Below are positions 8,025 through 17,196 of a stretch of 64,000 nt of DNA, in pieces. The stretch spans positions 1-64,000 of the forward strand of contig PZPB01000001.1 in assembly GCA_003045865.1 (NCBI GenBank), in the 5' to 3' direction. The notes beneath the pieces were generated by a model that worked only from the letters and a program-made list of their open reading frames with translations, was not told the DNA's origin and ran no database searches. Every line of letters starts with the position of its first letter. Position 1 is the first letter of the stretch. Source of the stretch: Bacteroidota bacterium. GTDB lineage: Bacteria > Bacteroidota > Bacteroidia > Flavobacteriales > Schleiferiaceae. The position numbers were made by a program, and so were the translations under genes.

Positions 8025-9155
8025 GTCTCCTTTAACGAAAAACCAGTCTTCGGTGCGGATGTTCCAATGGTAATTTAAACTGTCCTTTTCAGGGTCGCTG
8101 GCAATTACCTTGGCGAAGTGAGCAGTGGAGGGTTCTAATAGTAACTCATTGGCATTAAAAATCGAGTCGATACTTAATAAACCAACCTTTGGGGGACGAT
8201 TGGTTTTTAACTCTTTACCAAAGCTTTCAGCAAGCTTAAAGTACATCTCGTTTTTTTCCCCTTCTTGTGAAAACACATTAAACCAAGTATGGGTTTGTTC
8301 TTGTCGCCAACCCCAAAAGAAGGCGAGTGAACCTAAAAAAGCGGGATTGTCTTTTGGTAAAATGCTATCGTAAATGGCAGCGAGTCGCTCGGCTTTTTGA
8401 CTGCTATTAATTTCGCCAGGTGTTCCCCAAACGGTCCCATCAGATTCCCAAGGGCCGTTTTCGCCAAACTCTCCAATTACAAAGGGTTTGTTAAAAAGCC
8501 AAGTCCACCTATCGCGATCTGCTTCTAGTTGGTTTAAACGCCCAAAGGTATTGACATAAACCAAGTCTATATTGCGAATTTTTAATCCAAAATTTAAGAT
8601 AGCTTTATTGCCATAATTAGCGAAAGCTGTACCTACTGGATGATTAGGATCTCCACTTTTAAGAGAGTCTAAAATTTGATTGTAGCCTCTAGCAAATCCC
8701 CAATCTTTAATATTGTAGTAAATTAATTCATTGCCTAGGCACCAACTAAGCAAGGCAGGGTGATTGCTGTATTTTTTAGCAAAAGCCTTTAATTTTTGGG
8801 ATGTCTCAGCCACTACACTATCATTGGGGTAGAACCACTTAGAGTTACTTTTTGGAAGCCAAATTCCGGCTATAACGGCGATATTTAAGCTTTGCGCTTC
8901 GTCTAAAATAGCCCCCAAATTCGTAGTGTCATAAGTGCGGATGCAATTGCCGCCAATATCCGCAAGCTCTTTTAATCTTACTTCTCCAGAAACTCCTTTA
9001 ATAATAAAAGGCTCGCAATTGCGGATAAGCTGAAATTTATCGCCCGTTTTTTCTATATAAACGGTTCCTTTACTTTGTTCAGAAGGTGAGCAGGCAGGCC
9101 ATAAAAAACTGCTAAGCAGGACCAAAAATAGATTTCGAGCAAGTTTTTTTGTCAA
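8010..9155 (-). CDS. Lipoprotein glycoside hydrolase (GH2/GH5-like TIM barrel), frameshifted 3' end
   Basis: As read, 381 residues: a leader ending in LWPAC (Cys22), a TIM-barrel hydrolase domain (about 50-320), and the start of an Ig-like C-terminal domain that is cut short by a frameshift. Likely catalytic residues are E143 in CLGNELIYY (acid/base) and E229 in FVIGEFGENG (nucleophile), as in clan GH-A retaining enzymes. Correcting one base gives 431 residues ending at 7859 inside the start of the synthase gene. The enzyme probably trims or releases the polymer made by that synthase. The start is a TTG at 9153-9155; no better in-frame ATG exists upstream. The exact GH family is uncertain. 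Confidence 0.8.
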   Translation of the reverse strand: MTKKLARNLFLVLLSSFLWPACSPSEQSKGTVYIEKTGDKFQLIRNCEPFIIKGVSGEVRLKELADIGGNCIRTYDTTNLGAILDEAQSLNIAVIAGIWLPKSNSKWFYPNDSVVAETSQKLKAFAKKYSNHPALLSWCLGNELIYYNIKDWGFARGYNQILDSLKSGDPNHPVGTAFANYGNKAILNFGLKIRNIDLVYVNTFGRLNQLEADRDRWTWLFNKPFVIGEFGENGPWESDGTVWGTPGEINSSQKAERLAAIYDSILPKDNPAFLGSLAFFWGWRQEQTHTWFNVFSQEGEKNEMYFKLAESFGKELKTNRPPKVGLLSIDSIFNANELLLEPSTAHFAKVIASDPEKDSLNYHWNIRTEDWFFVKGDLRCA

Positions 9156-9219
9156 TGTAATGGTCCCATAAAAAGCAAGGTAAATCTAAACAGTGTTAAA
9201 AATACTATAAAGGAAGAGA

Positions 9220-11040
9220 TTATTGCGAGTTACAGCGTTTAATAAAAGCCAATTGATCACCTGAATTAAAATCTGGGATGTTTCTATCAATAACTTTAAG
9301 GCCCCCATTTTGATTAATTAAAAAGAGCGGTATTAGTCTACCGTCCATTTCTTTCACTAAATTTTTGTAGTCCTGTTGGCTTTCGCAAGATGCCTCTTTC
9401 ACATGATCGGCTTGCCTAATCGATTGCGCCAGGTTTAAGTAATCAACTGTGGCGGCAAAAAGTACATTTATCGGCAAACGAATATCGCCAGCTTCTAATT
9501 CTTTTTTGCTGCTAAGGCGGAATACGTGGTTCTCACCAAATTCATCTTTGTAAAAATTACAAGAGAGGTTATTAATATCAGCACTAGAAGTGAGGGCCAT
9601 TAGCTTTCCAATATTGGTAAGGTCCAAATCTTCCAATACGCTATCACTGAGAATGCTACCCTCATAAACCTCAAAACCTAATTTTTGCGCTTCTTTTAAA
9701 TTGTTTTTAGAAGTATCCGCTAACAGTACTTCTATGCCTTTATTTTTAAGATACGTTCCTAAAAAGCGTGCGTTTTCATTGGCCCCAGCAATTAAAAAAC
9801 CTTGGGGTTCTTCGCGTTCAACCTTTAGTAAGCGTGCGATATATTTGGAACTAGCCCCTTGAATTACAACCGTTCCCACAATCATCATAAAAGTGAGAGG
9901 CAGTATGAGTTCTGCTTGCTCATGGTTAATGCTAGCGTCGGTATTATTGCTCAGCTGTAAAGCAAATAAAGAAGCCACTGCAGCCGCTACAATTCCTTTG
10001 GGCCCTACCCACGACATAAATAAAATCTCGCGCCAATTGAAATCAGAACGAATAGTGCTTATCCAAACAATTAAGGGACGAAGGCCAAAGGTTACTACCG
10101 CAAAAAGTATCAGTGAAGCCTGACCAAGTTTTTCAATTTGACTGATATCAATTCTACTGGAAAGTAGGATAAATAGCACCGAAATAAGAATGATGCTCAC
10201 GTCTTCCTTAAAAGATAAAATTTTCTTGAGATTTTGCACCCTCACATTGGCTAGAATAATCCCCATAAAAGTGGTCGACATCAGGCCGGCTTCGTGGGCA
10301 ATAAACTCGGCAAAGGTAAAGGCCATAATAACCATTCCTAAGGCCATAACATTGCGTAAATAGGCGGGTAAACGATTTTTCTCTAGCAACCAACGCAGGA
10401 AAAAAGCAGCCAAGGCCCCTACAAACATACCGGACGAAACGGTAATGAAAAATTCTTTAAAAACCTCTACGGTATTCGAATTCCCGAGGTCGCTGGTTTG
10501 AATAAATTCATAAACCAAAACAGCAATTAATGCTCCCAAGGGGTCAATTAAAATCCCCTCCCATTTCAGCACACTATTAATGCGCATGTTGGGCCTAACA
10601 TTTCGTAAAATGGGAATAACAACGGTAGGCCCGGATACGATAATTAAAGCACCAAAAAGGAAGGCCAACCGGTAGTCGAGCCCCAGCAGATAATGGGCGG
10701 CAAAACCCCCACCGAAAAGGGTTATTATGGGTCCAACAATTAGGAGGTTTCGCACCACACGGGCTTGATCGCGAATTTCCCGCAGCTTCAGGGTTAATCC
10801 ACCTTCGAAAAGAATTACCCCTACCGAAATCGAAACAAAAGCAAAAAGTAGGTCGCCCGAAAAAATGTCGTCACCGTCTAATATTTTTTCGCCATCAGGA
10901 CTAAAAAGAGTAGAGGCTGGACCCAGGGCTAAGCCAATAATAATTAAAGGAAGAATGGCCGGAATTTTAATTTTCCACGCCAACCATTGTGCGAAAACGC
11001 TTAAAATTAAAATACTCGCTAATTCGGCCATTCCCTCCAT
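9220..11040 (-). CDS. Cation:proton antiporter (CPA family) with RCK/TrkA-N domain
   Basis: The 606-residue protein has about 12 TM segments (1-400) and a cytoplasmic RCK/TrkA-N-like domain (about 415-525) with a nucleotide-binding start, FLIAGANENA, and an acidic residue after the second strand (LLADTSK). The conserved membrane signatures are ILFEGGLTLKL, SGPTVVIPIL and EGILIDPLGA, typical of NhaP-like Na+ or K+/H+ antiporters. It probably expels Na+ or K+ in exchange for protons, gated by nucleotide or redox state. Two nearby ATG starts exist (11040 and 11031). It is separated from the next minus-strand gene by 28 bases and may share its transcript. Confidence 0.88.
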   Translation of the reverse strand: MEGMAELASILILSVFAQWLAWKIKIPAILPLIIIGLALGPASTLFSPDGEKILDGDDIFSGDLLFAFVSISVGVILFEGGLTLKLREIRDQARVVRNLLIVGPIITLFGGGFAAHYLLGLDYRLAFLFGALIIVSGPTVVIPILRNVRPNMRINSVLKWEGILIDPLGALIAVLVYEFIQTSDLGNSNTVEVFKEFFITVSSGMFVGALAAFFLRWLLEKNRLPAYLRNVMALGMVIMAFTFAEFIAHEAGLMSTTFMGIILANVRVQNLKKILSFKEDVSIILISVLFILLSSRIDISQIEKLGQASLILFAVVTFGLRPLIVWISTIRSDFNWREILFMSWVGPKGIVAAAVASLFALQLSNNTDASINHEQAELILPLTFMMIVGTVVIQGASSKYIARLLKVEREEPQGFLIAGANENARFLGTYLKNKGIEVLLADTSKNNLKEAQKLGFEVYEGSILSDSVLEDLDLTNIGKLMALTSSADINNLSCNFYKDEFGENHVFRLSSKKELEAGDIRLPINVLFAATVDYLNLAQSIRQADHVKEASCESQQDYKNLVKEMDGRLIPLFLINQNGGLKVIDRNIPDFNSGDQLAFIKRCNSQ

Positions 11041-11068
11041 TCAACTGTAATTTATTAGGTGTTAAAAT

Positions 11069-11479
11069 TTATTTCAATAATGTGCTAGCTAGTTCTTTTG
11101 CAAAGCTTTTAATCTCATCTCTTAGAACTCGCAGTTCTTGCAAACGTTCGACTCCACCAAAGCCTTCAATTTGGCTAAAATTAGCATAAAAAACTGGGCA
11201 TTGCTCCGTTTTCAAATCGGCTTCAAGCATTATATTTTCTGCGCAAAATAAAATGGCATTGTAGGGATAAGCCTCAACTTCCTTTAATGTTTTAGAAGTT
11301 TGCCCGGCGATTACATAGCCGTCTTCGGCCATTATGCGAATGGCTTGGGGATCAATGCCTGTGGCTTCTTTGCCTGCACTAATTACTTGAGCTCTCTTAT
11401 TCAGTGCTTTAGCTAGGTAGGCTTCTAGTATCTGACTACGAATAGAATTATGGTTATCTACTATTAGAAGTTTTAGCAA
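11069..11479 (-). CDS. ArsC/LMW-phosphatase-like protein lacking the catalytic Cys
   Basis: The 136-residue protein matches the low-molecular-weight phosphatase/thioredoxin-type arsenate reductase fold in length and motifs. The phosphate-binding loop, normally Cys-x5-Arg-Ser, reads DNHNSIRS (8-15), so Asp replaces the nucleophilic Cys. The following helix (QILEAYLAKAL) and ISAGKEATGIDPQAI match the family well. Two later cysteines, C79 and C94 (the latter in QCPVF), sit near the positions of the resolving cysteines of ArsC but are spaced wider than usual. Normal phosphatase or arsenate reductase chemistry looks impossible; phosphate or arsenate sensing is conceivable. It lies 28 bases before the antiporter gene on the same strand. 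Confidence 0.75.
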   Translation of the reverse strand: MLKLLIVDNHNSIRSQILEAYLAKALNKRAQVISAGKEATGIDPQAIRIMAEDGYVIAGQTSKTLKEVEAYPYNAILFCAENIMLEADLKTEQCPVFYANFSQIEGFGGVERLQELRVLRDEIKSFAKELASTLLK

Positions 11480-11564
11480 AAGGAAATATTTTATTCTGGT
11501 GGTTTTGAGGGGGAAGTTAATTATTATTGCTGCAATATTAGAATAGAAATTATAAAAGCCTAGA

Positions 11565-12113
11565 ATGAAAATATATACAAAGGGGGGTGATCAAGGCGAA
11601 ACGTCTTTAATTGGTGGGGCACGCGTTTTAAAAAATCATAGCCGCATAGAAGCCTATGGTACTATTGATGAGTTGAATGCTATTATTGGTATCGTGCGCG
11701 ATTCGTCTCAGAACGCATCTGCCGACGAGCAATTAGAAGCCGTGCAGAATATTCTTTTTAGCATAGGTTCGGCTCTCGCTGCCGCAGATGGCCATAAAAT
11801 GCAATTGCCCGACTTCGAGGAAACAGCAATTAAAGATTTAGAAAAGGCAATAGACCTAATGGATGAGGAATTAGAGCCGCTGCGAAATTTTATTTTACCC
11901 GGTGGCGATTTAGCTTCCTCCTATTGCCATTTAGCCCGCACTGTATGTAGAAGGGCGGAAAGAAAAGTGGTGGCCATGCAACAAGAGCTTCAGGTAGAAC
12001 CCAAAATTGTAAAATACTTAAATCGCCTAAGCGACTACTTTTTTACTTTAGGGCGGTTTTACACCAAATTAAACAGCGGCAAAGAAACTCTTTGGAACCC
12101 TCGTAAGGCTTAA
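11565..12113 (+). CDS. ATP:cob(I)alamin adenosyltransferase (PduO/MMAB type)
   Basis: At 182 residues this is the usual length for the PduO-type enzyme that transfers adenosyl from ATP to cob(I)alamin, making coenzyme B12 in the cytoplasm. The N-terminal ATP-binding signature KIYTKGGDQGETSLIGG is clear. The cobalamin-side motifs are RIEAYGTIDELNA and the C-terminal RTVCRRAERK and LNRLSDYFFTLGR. No cobalamin riboswitch is visible in the short upstream region (11480-11564). It is followed by a DUF2795 gene 158 bases on, which has its own promoter box. Confidence 0.95.
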   Translation: MKIYTKGGDQGETSLIGGARVLKNHSRIEAYGTIDELNAIIGIVRDSSQNASADEQLEAVQNILFSIGSALAAADGHKMQLPDFEETAIKDLEKAIDLMDEELEPLRNFILPGGDLASSYCHLARTVCRRAERKVVAMQQELQVEPKIVKYLNRLSDYFFTLGRFYTKLNSGKETLWNPRKA

Positions 12114-12141
12114 AGCTCTTTTATTGGAACGCTAAAGCGAA

Positions 12142-12178
12142 TAATCTTTTCAACATTTTAGCATAATGTAGAAGATTA
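12142..12178. repeat. Imperfect inverted repeat between adenosyltransferase and DUF2795 genes
   Basis: TAATCTT (12142-12148) and ACATT (12153-12157) pair with AATGT (12165-12169) and AAGATTA (12172-12178), giving a two-part stem with a 7-base loop. No T run follows, so it is more likely an operator or RNA structure than a terminator. Confidence 0.45.
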
Positions 12179-12234
12179 CTGGATTTTTATTGGCACTATT
12201 AGCTAATATAACTTGCTCAGGTGAAAGAAAAAAT

Positions 12235-12242
12235 TATTTTTG
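12235..12242 (+). promoter_or_regulatory. Promoter of the DUF2795 gene
   Basis: TATTTTTG matches TAnnTTTG exactly. A TTG at 12213-12215 lies 19 bases upstream, the spacing expected of a Bacteroidota -33 element. The ATG is 30 bases downstream. Confidence 0.6.
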
Positions 12243-12271
12243 CAAAAAATTAGCGCCTAAAATACTAAAAT

Positions 12272-12496
12272 ATGTATTGGACTTTAGAACTTGCTAGCTA
12301 TTTAAGCGATGCTCCTTGGCCAGCTACAAAGGATGAATTGGTGGATTATTCCATTAGAACAGGTGCCCCTTTAGAAGTGGTGGAAAACCTACAGGCCATG
12401 GAAGAAGAGGAAGAAGAGGTGTATGAGTCTATCGAAGACATCTGGCCCGACTATCCCTCCGAGGAAGACTTCCTGTGGAATGAGGATGAGTATTAA
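12272..12496 (+). CDS. DUF2795 domain protein, acidic
   Basis: This 74-residue protein has a compact helical N-terminal part, LASYLSDAPWPATKDELVDYS, matching the DUF2795 pattern, and a very acidic C-terminal half beginning at a run of glutamates near residue 45. Proteins of this type are common and conserved in Bacteroidota, but their function is unknown to me. It has its own promoter box and a strong terminator, so it is likely expressed alone. The length and the flanking signals support a real gene. Confidence 0.85.
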   Translation: MYWTLELASYLSDAPWPATKDELVDYSIRTGAPLEVVENLQAMEEEEEEVYESIEDIWPDYPSEEDFLWNEDEY

Positions 12497-12518
12497 GTAG
12501 CAACATTAATAATCTTGC

Positions 12519-12551
12519 AAAGGCTGTCATTTTATGATGGCCTTTTTTTTT
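12519..12551 (+). terminator. Terminator after the DUF2795 gene
   Basis: AAAGGCTGTCAT (12519-12530) pairs with ATGATGGCCTTT (12534-12545) through two wobble pairs, with a 3-base loop and a run of nine T residues. Confidence 0.85.
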
Positions 12552-12557
12552 CACTTT

Positions 12558-12572
12558 AGTTCAAATTGAACT
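12558..12572. repeat. 15-base palindrome
   Basis: AGTTCAA and TTGAACT flank a single A. It lies just after the terminator and before the end of the FIST/receiver remnant. It could be a protein-binding site, but no gene start is close. Confidence 0.35.
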
Positions 12573-12709
12573 TATCGCGCTATATCTAAACTGCTTTGTT
12601 TGGTAGCACTCCATAGAGTTTGCCGCCAATTTTTCGTCCACTTTGTTTTAAGTGCCATTGCTTTGAATGCTCCGAATCTTAATATTTGCAAGGGGGCTGA
12701 GGCGTAATT

Positions 12710-13574
12710 TTACGTCGGTCTCACGTTTTTAGCTTCGGAATGCTTAACATTAAGGGCCTCTAATATAGCCTTGTATAGTTCCCCAGATTTAAAGGGCTTG
12801 GTAACATAAGCAGAGAAATCATTATTCTTAACAATGTGCTTGGTTTCTGCTAGCACATCTGCCGTTAAGGCAATATTGGGTGTTTTTCTGTTGGGATTTA
12901 GAGAGTTTTTAAAGATTTCACTTGCCGCCATAATGCCGTTTTTCTTGGGCATTTGTATGTCCATTAAGATTACATCGTACTTTTTGTCTAAGCTTTTCCG
13001 TAAAACATCTTCCCCATCACTTGCTATTTCGAAAGAATTCCAGTCCCCATGGAGCTATAACCAACATTAAGATTGTCCCCGTAAAAACCTAGGGCAATTA
13101 CCGTGTTGTTTTTTAGCTCGCGATTGTTGTTTGGGAGTAGCGTTTCTTCAAATTTGGTCCCGTCACCTGCCAATCCGCCAGTAAATTTACAGTGATTGTC
13201 CAGTTTGTCACGCATGCTAATTACCAATTGGGAGCCATTTATATTCAGACCATCCGATAAAACGAAGACATGTTTTAGTTTTTCTTGAGGGAATGATTCT
13301 AATTAGGCCGCTCCCGGTATATAATTTCTGTTTTTTCAAATTCAATAAAGGGGATACTAGCCGTGTTTTCTTTAACCATAGACTGGCCAATTTCCCCAGC
13401 AGTGCTGCAGCCTGCCAATGTTGCTTGCGGAAATGCTTGGCGTATTTCTTGACCAACAATGGATTTTTGTAATAATTCTCGATTGGAGAAAACTAAAATC
13501 AAATTAGGATTCAATCCGACTTTGTGAAAGTCAATAGTAGAGCTTGCATTGAAAAAGACTTGTTTGGCTTTCAT
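12710..13574 (-). pseudogene. Remnant of a FIST - receiver signalling gene
   Basis: Three minus-strand pieces in different frames belong to one decayed gene. Piece 1 (13574-13299) is the FIST N-terminal region, with NLILVFSNRELL and LAGCSTAGEIG. Piece 2 (about 13290-13024) continues FIST with HVFVLSDGLNINGS and FTGGLAGDGTKFEETLL. Piece 3 (about 13040-12710) is a receiver domain with DVILMDIQMPKKNG (phospho-acceptor Asp) and YVTKPFK. Between pieces 1 and 2 there is a stop and frame change. Between 2 and 3 the frame changes again and the rest of FIST and any kinase body are missing. FIST domains sense small molecules and often sit on hybrid kinases, so this is probably the two ends of such a kinase left after internal deletion. 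The receiver piece could still be translated from the ATG at 12964. Confidence 0.8.
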
Positions 13575-13682
13575 GTATGGAGGATTGTCGCTTAAAATTA
13601 GTGATACTGCTAATAAAATTATGAATCAATCATTTTTTTTTAACGGAAGCCCTTTAAATTACCGCGCCGCAAGCCTTTTATG

Positions 13683-13690
13683 TAACTTTG
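13683..13690 (+). promoter_or_regulatory. Promoter box of secA
   Basis: TAACTTTG is an exact TAnnTTTG -7 box 34 bases before the secA ATG at 13724. It overlaps the only earlier in-frame start codon (TTG 13688), which argues against that start. Confidence 0.6.
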
Positions 13691-13723
13691 CGGCTATTGG
13701 TTAGATACAAAAGCAATCAAATT

Positions 13724-16700
13724 ATGTTGGGAAATTTTCTCGCTAAGATATTCGGAGATAAGAGTGCAAAAGATATGAAAGCCTTAAAGCCTATGATAGA
13801 GGCTGTAAATGCGGAATATCAAAAACTGCAAAGTTTAAGTAACGATGAGCTAAGAGCGAAAACTATAGAGTTTCAAGCAAGAATTTCAGAATACATTTCC
13901 ACAGAGGAAGCGGAGATTTTAGAGCTTAAAGATAAAATTGAAATCGAAGAAGATTTAGAAACCAAGGAGGCTTTTTATGCTCAGGTAGACGATCTTGAAA
14001 AGAGAATTACTGAAAAAATTGAAGAAGTTTTAGAAATCATTAAGCCTGAGGCTTTTGCGGTGGTTAAAGAAACGGCTCGTCGTTTAAAGGAAAATGATAC
14101 GCTTGAAGTTACCGCCAGTGAAATGGATCGCAGTTTAGCACCTAAACTAGATGCTGTACAAATTTCGGGTGATAAAGCCATTTGGAGCAGCACTTGGTCG
14201 GCTGCTGGCGCAGAATTAGTTTGGGATATGTTGCATTATGATGTGCAGCTTATTGGGGGTTCGGTTCTTCATAAAGGTTCTATCGCCGAGATGGCCACGG
14301 GTGAAGGAAAAACATTGGTATCTACTTTACCGGTTTATTTAAATGCACTGCCACAACGAGGGGTGCACGTAGTAACGGTTAACGATTACCTCGCTCGTCG
14401 TGACTCAGAATGGATGGGGCCTATTTATCAGTTCCATGGTTTATCGGTAGATTGTATCGATCGCCACCGTCCCAACTCGGAAGAACGTCGTGCAGCCTAC
14501 CGCGCGGATATTACTTACGGTACAAATAACGAATTTGGTTTCGATTACCTGCGCGACAATATGGCGAGCAGCCCTGAAGATTTAGTGCAGCGCAAGCATA
14601 ATTTTGCCATTGTAGATGAGGTAGATTCTGTTTTAATTGATGAAGCCCGTACACCCTTAATTATTTCAGGCCCTACCCCACAAGGGGATCGTCAGGAGTT
14701 TAATCAGCTTAAACCTCATGTGGCCAAATTAGTAGAAGCACAAAGAGCTTTTGTAAATCTTCAGTTAAAAGAAGCGCGCGAGCTAATTGCGTCGAGCGAT
14801 AAAAATGACAGAGAAGAGGGTGCCAAACGGTTACTGCGAGTTTACCGTGGTATGCCTAAAAATAAAACCCTCATTAAGTTTTTAAGTGGGGAAGGCATGA
14901 AAACCTTGCTTCAAAAAACGGAGAACAACTTCATGCAGGAGCAAAGTAAAAATATGCACATTATTGATGATGAGCTGTTTTTTACCATTGACGAAAAGAA
15001 CAACCAAATTGATCTTAGCGATAAAGGGATTGCTCTAATTTCGAGCGATACGGAACCAGACTTTTTCATTTTAGAAGATATTTCTACCCAATTATCTGCC
15101 CTTGAGGCGGAAGGCCTAACGGCAGAAGAAAAAGCAAAAAAGAAGAGCGATGTAATGCGCGAATACTCGATAAAGAGTGAGCGTATTCACACGATGAACC
15201 AATTGCTTAAAGCGTACACCTTATTTGAAAAAGACGTGGAATACGTTTTAATGGATAATAAGGTTAAGATTGTAGATGAGCAAACCGGTCGTATTATGGA
15301 AGGCCGTCGTTATTCCGATGGTTTACACCAAGCGATTGAGGCCAAAGAGAATGTAAAAATTGAAGCGGCCACCCAAACCTATGCTACGGTTACCTTGCAG
15401 AATTATTTCCGCATGTATAATAAGCTTAGCGGTATGACCGGTACCGCCGAAACAGAAGCGGAAGAACTATGGGACATCTATAAATTAGAGGTTACCGTAA
15501 TCCCAACCAATAAACCCATTATACGTGATGATCGCGAGGATATGGTTTTCCGCACGAAGCGTGAAAAGTTTAATGCGATTATTGAAGAAATTGCTCGCTT
15601 AGTGGAGCAAGGTCGCCCCGTTTTAGTGGGTACAACTAATGTGGAGATTTCTGAAGTACTAAGCCGGGCCCTAAAATTGCGGAAAGTGCAACACAATGTG
15701 CTTAACGCGAAGCTTCACCAAAAAGAATCTGAAATTGTTGCGGAAGCGGGTCAACCTGGCCGCGTAACTATTGCTACCAACATGGCTGGTAGGGGTACGG
15801 ATATTAAACTAAGCGATGAAGCAAAAGCCGCGGGCGGTTTAGCAATTATTGGTTCGGAACGTCACGATTCTCGTCGCGTTGACCGTCAGTTAAGAGGTCG
15901 TGCTGGTCGTCAAGGTGATACAGGTAGCTCGCAGTTTTTCGTGTCTTTAGAAGATGATTTAATGCGTCTTTTTAATTCCGAAAGAGTTGCGAAGATTATG
16001 GACCGCATGGGACTGGAAGAAGGTGAGGTAATTCAGCATAGCATGGTTACCAAGAGTATTGAAAGAGCCCAGAGAAAAGTAGAAGAAAACAACTTCGGTA
16101 CCCGTAAGCGTTTGCTAGAATACGATGATGTAATGAACTCGCAAAGAGAGGTAATTTACCGTCGTCGTCGCCATGCCTTATACGGTGAGCGTATGCAGGT
16201 AGATATTGCCAATATGTTCTACGATACAGTAGAGTCTATCGTTAGCGAGAATCAACCCGCTAAAGATTTCGAAAACTTTAAACTCGATTTACTGCGTGTT
16301 TTCAGTATTGAAAGCCCTGTCGATCAAAGCGCCTTTGAGAAAACTAATACTGATGAATTGGTTAGTCTTTTACACAATGAGGTATTAAAGGCCTACACCA
16401 TTAAAAACGAGCGCATTGCCGAAATGGCCATGCCCGTGATTAAAAATGTATACGACAATCAAAAAAATCAGTACCAAAATATAGTAGTGCCCATTACCGA
16501 TGGTCAAAAGGCCGTGCAGGTAGTTACCAATTTAGAGAAGGCGGTTAGTAGCCAGGGTCGTCAGCTTATTCGCGATTTCGAAAAGGGAATTTCCTTAGCG
16601 ATGATTGACGATAAGTGGAAAGAGCATTTACGCGACATGGACGATTTACGTCAGAGTGTAGGAACGGCCCAATACGAGCAAAAAGATCCACTTTTAATCT

Positions 16701-17065
16701 ATAAGTTCGAAGCTTTCGAACTCTTTAAAAGTATGATGGAAAACCTAAATCGTGAGGTAGCGTCTTTCTTGTTTAAAGGTTCTTTACCTACTCAGCAGGA
16801 GGCTCCGCAGGTTCAGCAAGCAGCAGCACCACGCAAAAGCGCCTACGATAAAATGCAAACTTCCCATCCACAATTAAATACTAGTGGTGGGGGTGAGCAA
16901 GGACCGCCCGAAGCACCGAAACGTCAGCCGATGGTGGCCGACAAGAAAGTAGGTCGTAATGATTTGGTTACGGTGCAAAACCTTAGCACTGGTGAAAAAC
17001 AAGAAATGAAATATAAAAAAGCGGAAGGCTTAATTGCCTCACAAAAGTGGATTTTAATCGACTAA
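13724..17065 (+). CDS. secA: Preprotein translocase ATPase SecA
   Basis: The 1113-residue motor drives unfolded preproteins through SecYEG at the inner membrane. It has Walker A MATGEGKT, Walker B with [16 protein letters not shown], helicase motifs [10 protein letters not shown] and [11 protein letters not shown], and the preprotein-binding and helical scaffold regions. It is longer than the roughly 900-residue Escherichia coli protein because of insertions, as usual in Bacteroidota. The C terminus begins like the zinc tail (KVGRND) but continues as [20 protein letters not shown] with no Cys/His, so the metal-binding SecB-docking tail is replaced. The ATG at 13724 is chosen because translation from TTG 13688 would begin inside the promoter box. 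Confidence 0.97.
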   Translation: MLGNFLAKIFGDKSAKDMKALKPMIEAVNAEYQKLQSLSNDELRAKTIEFQARISEYISTEEAEILELKDKIEIEEDLETKEAFYAQVDDLEKRITEKIEEVLEIIKPEAFAVVKETARRLKENDTLEVTASEMDRSLAPKLDAVQISGDKAIWSSTWSAAGAELVWDMLHYDVQLIGGSVLHKGSIAEMATGEGKTLVSTLPVYLNALPQRGVHVVTVNDYLARRDSEWMGPIYQFHGLSVDCIDRHRPNSEERRAAYRADITYGTNNEFGFDYLRDNMASSPEDLVQRKHNFAIVDEVDSVLIDEARTPLIISGPTPQGDRQEFNQLKPHVAKLVEAQRAFVNLQLKEARELIASSDKNDREEGAKRLLRVYRGMPKNKTLIKFLSGEGMKTLLQKTENNFMQEQSKNMHIIDDELFFTIDEKNNQIDLSDKGIALISSDTEPDFFILEDISTQLSALEAEGLTAEEKAKKKSDVMREYSIKSERIHTMNQLLKAYTLFEKDVEYVLMDNKVKIVDEQTGRIMEGRRYSDGLHQAIEAKENVKIEAATQTYATVTLQNYFRMYNKLSGMTGTAETEAEELWDIYKLEVTVIPTNKPIIRDDREDMVFRTKREKFNAIIEEIARLVEQGRPVLVGTTNVEISEVLSRALKLRKVQHNVLNAKLHQKESEIVAEAGQPGRVTIATNMAGRGTDIKLSDEAKAAGGLAIIGSERHDSRRVDRQLRGRAGRQGDTGSSQFFVSLEDDLMRLFNSERVAKIMDRMGLEEGEVIQHSMVTKSIERAQRKVEENNFGTRKRLLEYDDVMNSQREVIYRRRRHALYGERMQVDIANMFYDTVESIVSENQPAKDFENFKLDLLRVFSIESPVDQSAFEKTNTDELVSLLHNEVLKAYTIKNERIAEMAMPVIKNVYDNQKNQYQNIVVPITDGQKAVQVVTNLEKAVSSQGRQLIRDFEKGISLAMIDDKWKEHLRDMDDLRQSVGTAQYEQKDPLLIYKFEAFELFKSMMENLNREVASFLFKGSLPTQQEAPQVQQAAAPRKSAYDKMQTSHPQLNTSGGGEQGPPEAPKRQPMVADKKVGRNDLVTVQNLSTGEKQEMKYKKAEGLIASQKWILID

Positions 17066-17086
17066 GCTTAAGTAATATACTGTATC

Positions 17087-17113
17087 AAAGGCCGCATTTA
17101 TGCGGCCTTTTTT
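17087..17113 (+). terminator. Terminator after secA
   Basis: AAAGGCCGCA (17087-17096) and TGCGGCCTTT (17101-17110) form a perfect 10-base stem with a 4-base loop, running into a T tract. Confidence 0.92.
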
Positions 17114-17196
17114 ATTGATAATCAATATCTTGGGAAATATTTAATATATTTAGACAACCAATAAAGAAATCACTCGTCTATATTATAAGAACCTAA

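Noticed and set aside
12703-12714. CGTAA/TTACG repeat at the end of the receiver remnant
   Set aside because: Short, AT-rich and at a pseudogene end; likely chance.
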